Assembly (NCBI GenBank): GCA_027858355.1
Contig: JAQICW010000015.1
Coordinates: 1-5,021 of the forward strand
Direction of reading: 5' to 3'
DNA from: Desulfobacula sp.
Lineage (GTDB): Bacteria > Desulfobacterota > Desulfobacteria > Desulfobacterales > Desulfobacteraceae
Length of the DNA: 5,021 bases
A program made the position numbers and the translations under genes. Shown here piece after piece: positions 1 through 5,021 of this stretch (its first letter is position 1; the number at the start of each line of letters is the position of its first letter). The notes beneath the pieces were generated by a model, which was given only the letters and a program-made list of their open reading frames with translations, was not told the DNA's origin and did no database searches.

Positions 1-83
1 TTCAAGGGAATAAAAGGTCAAAATATTGTACTTTTTATTTTTGTCGTAACCACTTGTAAAATAGGAATTAAATCACAAAATAG

Positions 84-284
84 AACAATTTTACCACACC
101 AGTTCCGGTTGACCCAAAAAAAATAGCAAACCACAATAATGATGGCTCTTTAAAAAGACCCGAAGTATATTTGGATGAGACTTACATAAACAAAAATCAT
201 TCCAATCAATTTACATGGTATCTCGAAGAAGATGGGCCTTGGGTTAACAAGCCGTCCGGAAAAGGGCCACGGGTTACTGCCTAA
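84..284 (+). pseudogene. Fragment of an IS630/DDE_3-type transposase, truncated at both ends
   Basis: This frame is open from base 84 (just after a TAG at 81-83) to a TAA at 282-284. From about base 117 it reads like the start of the catalytic domain of IS630-family (DDE_3) transposases: a K/N-rich lead-in, then RPEVYLDETYINKNHS, then FTWY, EEDGPWV and KPSGKGPR. The Asp of LDET (codon 174-176) would be the first catalytic acidic residue. The usual continuation after GKGPR, a hydrophobic strand leading to the remaining catalytic acids, is missing: the frame changes to VTA and stops. No start codon with a ribosome site and no N-terminal helix-turn-helix region is present. Only about 55 of the roughly 300 or more residues of such a protein remain, so it cannot be active. 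The family call rests on motif memory, not a search. The bases before about 114 do not look homologous. Confidence 0.6.
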
Positions 285-303
285 AATATAGTTTAAATCA
301 GGT

Positions 304-310
304 GAGAGGA
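304..310 (+). promoter_or_regulatory. Ribosome binding site of the barrel gene
   Basis: The purine-rich stretch GAGAGGA ends 8 bases before the ATG at 319. It supports that start even though the resulting signal peptide has a rather long 15-residue n-region. The next in-frame Met is residue 57, beyond the signal sequence. Confidence 0.65.
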
Positions 311-318
311 ATTACAAA

Positions 319-1683
319 ATGTATCTAAACCAGTATGCTGTTTCACAACTAACTGTAAAAAGAGTTTTCGTATTTTTTATATGCTTAATTTCCATCGGGT
401 CTGTCAATTTAAGCATTGCTCAAGTGCGTGAACAGATTCAAATTCTAAGTTCACCTAATCCTGTTGGTTCTGGCGCCAGAGCTTTAGGAATGGGCGGTGC
501 ATTTATTGCTATTGCAGATGATGCAACGGCTGCATCCTGGAATCCCGGTGGCCTTATTCAACTGGAAAAACCTGAGATTTCTTTTGTCACAGCCTATTTT
601 GACCGCTCCATAGATACTACATTCATAGACATTCCGGAAGCATCCGGTAAACACAATGTATCTGAAACCAGATTAAACTATTTCAGCATATCCTACCCGT
701 TCCAAAGCTTTAACAGAAATATGACAATCTCCCTTAATTATCAAAATTTATATGATTTTACCAATAAATGGAGTTTTCCACCAATTCATCAAAGCAACGA
801 CAGTATGATTGTCAATACAAGTATTGATGCAGCTCAAAATGGAAGTCTTTCGGCACTTGGCCTTGCCTATTGTATTGAAGTCATTCAAAATCTTTCATTT
901 GGCATTACTTTTAATTTATGGGAAGATGGCCTTTCCCATAAAAACCAGTGGGAACAAATCAGAAACTGGCAGACCTCAGGTTCTGTTATGGGATACCAAA
1001 TCACGGGAGGTGCATACCAAAAAGACACATACGATTTTAGTGGTTTTAATATCAACCTAGGCCTATTATGGAACATTAGCGGTAAATGGACTCTGGGTGC
1101 TGTCTTAAAGACACCTTTTACAGCCGATCTCAAACATGAAAGATATTATTATGAGTCATTACAGTATCCTCAAAATTCATATGCTGATTTTGAACATGAA
1201 GATTTCTTCTCTGGTGATGAAAAACTTAAGATGCCCATGTCCTATGGGATCGGTGTTGCATATCGGATGTCAGATAGTTTTACTATATCAGCAGATATTT
1301 ACAGAACCGAATGGAGTGATTTTATCCATGAAGATGCTAGTGGTAATAAAACCTCACCCATTACAGGCACGCCTGAAAACCAGGCAGATATCGATGCAAC
1401 CCACCAGGTCAGGCTGGGTGCAGAGTATCTGTTTATTAGGCCCAAGTATGTGATTCCGTTGAGGAGTGGTATTTTTTATGATCCGGCTCCGGCAAAAGGA
1501 AGTAGTGATAATTATTTTGGTTTGAGCCTGGGATCTGGGGTTGCTTATGGAAAATATATTTTTGATATTGCACTTCAGTATCGATTTGGAAATGAGGTGG
1601 GAGAATCAATCTCTCAAAGCGTAAATTCCATGCAGGACGTACAGGAAACTACAATTTATTCATCATTCATCGTCCATTTTTAA
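319..1683 (+). CDS. Outer-membrane beta-barrel protein, OmpP1/FadL (PorV-like) type
   Basis: This 454-residue protein is predicted to be exported and inserted in the outer membrane. Residues 1-34 form a signal peptide: a basic n-region with K14 and R15, a hydrophobic core at about 16-32, and likely cleavage after SIA at residue 34. The mature N-terminus carries the block typical of OmpP1/FadL and related PorV/UPF0164-like barrels: GSGARALGMGGAFIAIADD (50-68), then ATAASWNPGGL (69-79). NPG at 75-77 matches the NPA motif of the FadL N-terminal hatch. The rest alternates polar and aromatic/hydrophobic residues, as in antiparallel barrel strands. It ends in IVHF, and a C-terminal Phe is the usual BAM recognition signal. 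About 450 residues is normal for the family. FadL proteins carry hydrophobic compounds across the outer membrane, but no substrate can be named here, and a scaffold or assembly role is also possible. It lies 26 bases before the cyclase gene with no terminator between, so co-transcription is likely. Confidence 0.85.
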   Translation: MYLNQYAVSQLTVKRVFVFFICLISIGSVNLSIAQVREQIQILSSPNPVGSGARALGMGGAFIAIADDATAASWNPGGLIQLEKPEISFVTAYFDRSIDTTFIDIPEASGKHNVSETRLNYFSISYPFQSFNRNMTISLNYQNLYDFTNKWSFPPIHQSNDSMIVNTSIDAAQNGSLSALGLAYCIEVIQNLSFGITFNLWEDGLSHKNQWEQIRNWQTSGSVMGYQITGGAYQKDTYDFSGFNINLGLLWNISGKWTLGAVLKTPFTADLKHERYYYESLQYPQNSYADFEHEDFFSGDEKLKMPMSYGIGVAYRMSDSFTISADIYRTEWSDFIHEDASGNKTSPITGTPENQADIDATHQVRLGAEYLFIRPKYVIPLRSGIFYDPAPAKGSSDNYFGLSLGSGVAYGKYIFDIALQYRFGNEVGESISQSVNSMQDVQETTIYSSFIVHF

Positions 1684-1698
1684 ACAAGAGATAACCGT

Positions 1699-1703
1699 AG
1701 GAG
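1699..1703 (+). promoter_or_regulatory. Ribosome binding site of the cyclase gene
   Basis: AGGAG lies 6 bases before the ATG at 1710, within the 26-base gap after the barrel gene. It fixes the start of the cyclase, and the short gap leaves little room for a separate promoter. Confidence 0.75.
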
Positions 1704-1709
1704 ATTTTT

Positions 1710-3809
1710 ATGGCACCAAAAGATGAAAAAATATCTATTATAGAAGATCTGCTTCGTGAAAAAGAGAAGATAGAAAAATCAATTACTGAACAATTTCAGG
1801 AATATGTAACCATCATGTTTACTGATATTGCCGGTTATACTCATTTTGTTGAAACCCACGGTGATATAGCAGCCAAATCTCTTCTACAAACGCATAATGA
1901 TATCATTTTTCCAATTATTGAAAAACACTCAGGGAAAATCATCAAGACAATTGGTGATGCAGTCATGGCATCATTTCATGATACAAAGGATGCTGTTATT
2001 GCTGCCGTTGACATTCAAAAAGCGCTGAAGCTGCATAACAAAGATGCTGAAAAAATTAAAAAAATTAATATCAGAATTGGTATCCATGCGGGGAATGCAT
2101 TAAAAGACGGAAAAGATTATTTTGGTGATGCTGTTAATATCGCTGCACGTATTGAGCCAACAGGTTCGGCAGGTCATATAATGGTATCCAAATCTGTCTA
2201 TAACGCAGTGAAAGGGGATAAAAATATTTTTTGCAGCTATCACGGGTTGAAAGAAGCAAAGGGAAAATCTGATCCCCTTGAAGTATATCGTGTTTTTATC
2301 AAACATGCAGAACAGCTTTCCTGGGAGAATAAGAAAGAAAAAACAGACGTAAGAGAAATCATTACCAGCACCGCAAAACCGGTCAAACAATTTAACCTGA
2401 TGTGGAAAGTGAGCCTTCCTGTTGCCCTTCTCTTTATCCTCTTGTTTATATATCCGGGTTTTCTAAAACAAAACAATATCAGCTCAAATGGAATTGTGGA
2501 AAATTATATGGATGGATTCATGTATCTACAGAATGGTGATTTTGTAAATGCAAAAAAGAAATTTTTGGATATTGATTTAGATGACCCACGATCTCAAGAA
2601 GGTCTTGCAGCCGTGGCATATAAGACCCGGGATTACGATAAGGCAAATCAATTTAGTGAAAACTCATTGAGGCTCAATGCAGGCAGCCTCTATCCAAGAG
2701 TGATTAAAGGAAATATTCTATTTGATAATGGAAAGTATACTAAGGCAAAACAGCTATACAAAGAAGCGGCAAATCTTGATGCCCCCATAAAATGGCAAAA
2801 AGGTGAAGCCCTTTTCCGATTAGGAAGAATAAGCTCCTTTCAGGACAATCCATCAAAAGCACTGGAATACTATAACCAGGCGATCACCTATGATGAAAAA
2901 AATACTGATATTATTACAGCCAAAGGCATCCTTCTTGAAAAAATGGGAGAGCTGACACAGGCAATGGAGTTATTCCAAACAGCACAAAAGCTCGCTCCGA
3001 ATGATGCCTTTGTCAATGCATTTCACAAAAGCATCCAGCAAAAAATTAAAGCAAAGCAGGATAAAGAACAGCAGAAGAGAATTGATACACTGATTGATGA
3101 TTTGATCAGCAAAACGAAAGAAAACAAAACGTTTGAACCTTCCGACCGATGGACGTCCAGACCTGTTACCCTCTTTTTTGCTAAAATGGAAAGACAGGGA
3201 ACCATCCCTTTTAGAGAAGGACAGGATGAGTTCTTTAAGCTGGAAATGACTGAACGTTTAAGAGGATTGCAGGCTGTAGATGTGGTTGATCGCGAACTTC
3301 TTGACAAACTTCTTCAAGAATTGAAAATGAGCAGCTCAGACCTGGCTGACTCCTCGACCGCTCTTGAACTTGGAAGGATCATATCTGCACGGTTAATTGG
3401 AAATCTTACATTCGTAGGTTTAAAAAATGAAACCCGACTCTATTTAAAACTAATTGAAACCGAGACATCTTTAATAAAGATAAGCCTTTCTGAAACATTT
3501 GACAATGATTCTGATCTTAATGATATTGTCAATACCATCATAACCCGGATATCTGGAAAACTCAAATCATCATTTCCGGTCAGGGGTAAAATAAACAATC
3601 TGGATGGCAGTATAGTTTTTATAAATATCGGGTCAAATATTGGTGTTCAGAATGGAATGATCATGCGCGTTTTTTCCAATTCTAAAGAAAAAAAACTGGT
3701 TGGTGCAGTAAAGGTAGTTTCTGTTGAACTTGAGAAATCCCGGGGAGAAATTATCAAAGGGCATGAAAAAATTAACAACCACTACCTTTTGGAGGAGATA
3801 GCCCTATGA
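1710..3809 (+). CDS. Transmembrane class III adenylate cyclase with periplasmic TPR, CsgG/LpoB-like and FlgT-C-like domains
   Basis: This 699-residue protein is predicted to make cAMP from ATP at the inner membrane. A short charged helix (about 5-30) precedes a class III cyclase domain (about 31-195). All key residues are seen: metal-binding D39 (FTDIAGYT) and D83 (TIGDAVMASF), purine-selecting K79 and D136, and transition-state N143 and R147 (AVNIAARIE). The Lys/Asp pair points to ATP, not GTP. One transmembrane helix spans about 231-251, with Lys-rich residues before it, so the cyclase is probably cytoplasmic and the rest periplasmic. TPR-like helix pairs fill about 264-431, for example 330-358 and 400-431, followed by a charged helical linker (about 436-475). 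Residues about 484-615 resemble CsgG/LpoB-type domains (VVDRELLDKLLQEL, then SSSDLADSSTALELGRIISA). About 622-685 resembles the FlgT C-terminal domain (INIGSNIGVQNGM). No known small-molecule sensor domain is present. The stop codon overlaps the start of the next gene. The cyclase call is firm; the C-terminal family calls rest on motif resemblance. Confidence 0.9.
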   Translation: MAPKDEKISIIEDLLREKEKIEKSITEQFQEYVTIMFTDIAGYTHFVETHGDIAAKSLLQTHNDIIFPIIEKHSGKIIKTIGDAVMASFHDTKDAVIAAVDIQKALKLHNKDAEKIKKINIRIGIHAGNALKDGKDYFGDAVNIAARIEPTGSAGHIMVSKSVYNAVKGDKNIFCSYHGLKEAKGKSDPLEVYRVFIKHAEQLSWENKKEKTDVREIITSTAKPVKQFNLMWKVSLPVALLFILLFIYPGFLKQNNISSNGIVENYMDGFMYLQNGDFVNAKKKFLDIDLDDPRSQEGLAAVAYKTRDYDKANQFSENSLRLNAGSLYPRVIKGNILFDNGKYTKAKQLYKEAANLDAPIKWQKGEALFRLGRISSFQDNPSKALEYYNQAITYDEKNTDIITAKGILLEKMGELTQAMELFQTAQKLAPNDAFVNAFHKSIQQKIKAKQDKEQQKRIDTLIDDLISKTKENKTFEPSDRWTSRPVTLFFAKMERQGTIPFREGQDEFFKLEMTERLRGLQAVDVVDRELLDKLLQELKMSSSDLADSSTALELGRIISARLIGNLTFVGLKNETRLYLKLIETETSLIKISLSETFDNDSDLNDIVNTIITRISGKLKSSFPVRGKINNLDGSIVFINIGSNIGVQNGMIMRVFSNSKEKKLVGAVKVVSVELEKSRGEIIKGHEKINNHYLLEEIAL
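3791..3797 (+). promoter_or_regulatory. Strong ribosome binding site inside the cyclase gene, serving the lipoprotein gene
   Basis: GGAGGAG, close to a perfect anti-Shine-Dalgarno match, sits within the last cyclase codons and ends 8 bases before the ATG at 3806. It favours that ATG over the in-frame ATG at 3812. With the ATGA stop/start overlap, it suggests the two proteins are made by coupled translation. Confidence 0.8.
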
Positions 3810-5021
3810 GTATGAAGCAATCCATAAGTTTTTTTATGCTTATTATGATCTTTCCTCTCATGAATTCCTGTGTTCCAAGCCAGAAACAGGCATATATTAA
3901 GGAAGGACAGGAATACGGCATTACAAAAGGGCTATTTAGGGGGAGATGGTGGAACCATTACGAACGGGGGATCTCATTTGGGGAAGGTGACTTTTTAGAC
4001 GAGGCTGAAACTGATTTTAGGACAGCCTTGAAACAGAGAAGCGATGATCAAAGGATGGCACGAACATATGGTATGCATTTTGTTGATTATTTCCCCCATC
4101 GTGAACTTGGAGTTATTTTTTACAAAATGGGGCTTTACCAAGAGGCCATTAACGAACTGGAACTCTCCTTATCAACACAAGAAAGCGCAAAAGCAAAATT
4201 TTATCTAAACAAAGCAAGAAAATTCCATTTAAAGACTAAAACCCTTGACACAACACCGCCCCAAATTTCCATATCCACTCCTGAAAGAAACGGTAAGACA
4301 AACAGCTTCTTCATTATGGTGTCAGGTGAAGTATCAGACTCGAATTATGTTGCCTCAATAGCTATTAATGGAATCCCGGAATTCATTGAGCTTTCCGACA
4401 CTAGGATTAAATTTAAAAGAAAGGTGGAATTACTGCCCGGTCCAAATCAAATAACAATAACAGCTCAAGACCTTCTGGGTAACACGCACAAGGAATTGTT
4501 CAGTGTTCTGGCAGATTACCAGGGCCCTAACCTTTCTGTCATTAATTTTGTGAACAACCAGCAAGTAAACAAACAAGAAATAACCGTTGACCTGTCTTAT
4601 TCTGATGAATCAGGAATAGAATATGTGATTCTTGAAGGAAAAAAGGAATACCCCAAAGAAAACCAAAGCGGTACGCTCTCTACAAAAGTAAAATTGAAAA
4701 ATGGAAAAAACCTTATACAAATGGAAGCTCTGGACAAGGCGGGAAATAAAACAGCAGGTGAAATATCAATTATTTATTATCCCGGAAAACTTGTTGCTTT
4801 TAATAATTTGTCCGGTATTTCAGGTTTTGATTCACAAATTGCAACTGATGCCGTTTATATTGCAAAAAAAGCAGGCAGTATTGATAAACAACCACCGGAA
4901 ATTAGTTTTAGCGGATTAGTAAAAATTTTATCAGATAATGAGCCTATTACAATAACCGGAAGAAAAAAAAATAATCGTTTTTTCATTGAAGGACAGGCAT
5001 CGGACAGTAGCAGTATTGAAG
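3806..5021 (+). CDS. Lipoprotein with TPR repeats and tandem Ig-like modules (3' end beyond the window)
   Basis: This gene starts in the cyclase stop codon and stays open to the right edge: 405 codons plus one base are visible. The N-terminus is a lipoprotein-type signal (K4, hydrophobic 7-19) ending in LMNSC, so C22 is the likely lipidated residue. The -3 Met is less usual than Leu. Residues 42-55 contain the motif FRGRWWNHYERG. TPR-like helix pairs follow at about 51-80 and 97-135, with a conserved-looking linker RTYGMHFVDYFPHRELG (86-102). Ig-like beta modules begin with a D-x-x-(P/G)-P signature at about 148 (DTTPPQISIS), 237 (DYQGPNLSV) and 360 (DKQPPEISFS). The first two end with A-x-D-x-x-GN-type turns (AQDLLGN and ALDKAGN). 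My recollection is that similar TPR lipoproteins in Desulfobacterota can carry a further C-terminal domain, sometimes caspase-like, but nothing of that kind is visible here. It is probably anchored in the periplasm and could bind the TPR/CsgG-like part of the cyclase. Its molecular function is unknown. Confidence 0.85.
   Translation, partial: MSMKQSISFFMLIMIFPLMNSCVPSQKQAYIKEGQEYGITKGLFRGRWWNHYERGISFGEGDFLDEAETDFRTALKQRSDDQRMARTYGMHFVDYFPHRELGVIFYKMGLYQEAINELELSLSTQESAKAKFYLNKARKFHLKTKTLDTTPPQISISTPERNGKTNSFFIMVSGEVSDSNYVASIAINGIPEFIELSDTRIKFKRKVELLPGPNQITITAQDLLGNTHKELFSVLADYQGPNLSVINFVNNQQVNKQEITVDLSYSDESGIEYVILEGKKEYPKENQSGTLSTKVKLKNGKNLIQMEALDKAGNKTAGEISIIYYPGKLVAFNNLSGISGFDSQIATDAVYIAKKAGSIDKQPPEISFSGLVKILSDNEPITITGRKKNNRFFIEGQASDSSSIE

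Larger units (their letters stand above)
1..318. other. Upstream region without an intact gene
   Basis: Apart from the transposase fragment at about 114-284, nothing could be assigned here. Bases 1-113 are very AT-rich. Frame 1 is open from the left edge to a TAG at 124-126, but its 41 codons show no recognisable motif. No tRNA, no convincing hairpin terminator and no CRP-like TGTGA-N6-TCACA palindrome was seen. The operon promoter is presumably in this interval. The best -10-like word is TATAGT at 287-292, but no good -35 element lies 16-18 bases upstream of it. Confidence 0.5.

Noticed and set aside
60..90. TCACA at 73-77 as half of a CRP/cAMP-type operator, attractive next to a cyclase gene.
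   Set aside because: No TGTGA half-site lies at the required 6-base spacing, so there is no palindrome.
1..126. Frame 1 is open from the left edge to a TAG at 124-126, possibly the end of an upstream gene.
   Set aside because: The 41 codons are low-complexity and AT-driven, match no motif, and overlap the better-supported transposase frame.
287..292. TATAGT as the -10 element of an operon promoter.
   Set aside because: No acceptable -35 element lies 16-18 bases upstream, and such words are frequent in AT-rich DNA; not listed as a promoter.
809..1453. Overlapping open frames on both strands inside the barrel gene.
   Set aside because: They lie within a gene with clear signal peptide and barrel features, have no ribosome sites and no family motifs.
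1684..1709. Terminator or separate promoter between the barrel and cyclase genes.
   Set aside because: The 26-base gap has no inverted repeat with a T-run and is mostly occupied by the ribosome binding site.
2100..3307. Minus-strand open frames inside the cyclase gene.
   Set aside because: Their translations show no domain character and are antisense to conserved cyclase, TPR and CsgG-like motifs.
4701..4919. A 72-codon plus-strand frame near the right end.
   Set aside because: It is out of frame with, and wholly inside, the lipoprotein gene, whose frame continues with regular Ig-like sequence.

Overview
The window is AT-rich bacterial DNA from a Gram-negative (diderm) organism. It encodes a signal-peptide-bearing outer-membrane beta-barrel, a single-pass inner-membrane adenylate cyclase and a lipoprotein. 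The protein families, strong Shine-Dalgarno sites and base composition would suit a Desulfobacterota (former Deltaproteobacteria) lineage, but this is an inference from gene style and not from a marker gene.

Layout: bases 1-318 hold no intact gene. Within them, about 114-284 is a short fragment of an IS630/DDE_3-type transposase cut off at both ends. Then three genes run on the plus strand in a tight array. First is a 454-residue OmpP1/FadL-type outer-membrane barrel protein (319-1683). After a 26-base gap comes a 699-residue class III adenylate cyclase (1710-3809) with a transmembrane helix, TPR repeats, a CsgG/LpoB-like domain and a FlgT-C-like domain. Third, starting inside the cyclase stop codon (ATGA), is a lipoprotein with TPR repeats and tandem Ig-like modules (3806 to beyond the right edge; 405 codons visible). 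No terminator or strong promoter is visible between the genes, so they look like one operon.

How they may work together: the cyclase keeps every residue expected for ATP cyclisation on its predicted cytoplasmic side. It places about 450 residues of TPR and CsgG/FlgT-like protein-interaction domains in the periplasm. The lipoprotein made by coupled translation is the obvious candidate partner for that periplasmic part, and the barrel adds an outer-membrane component. The working idea is an envelope-spanning sensor that converts an outer-membrane or periplasmic state into cytoplasmic cAMP. This is inference from domain order and gene order; no ligand or output is visible here.
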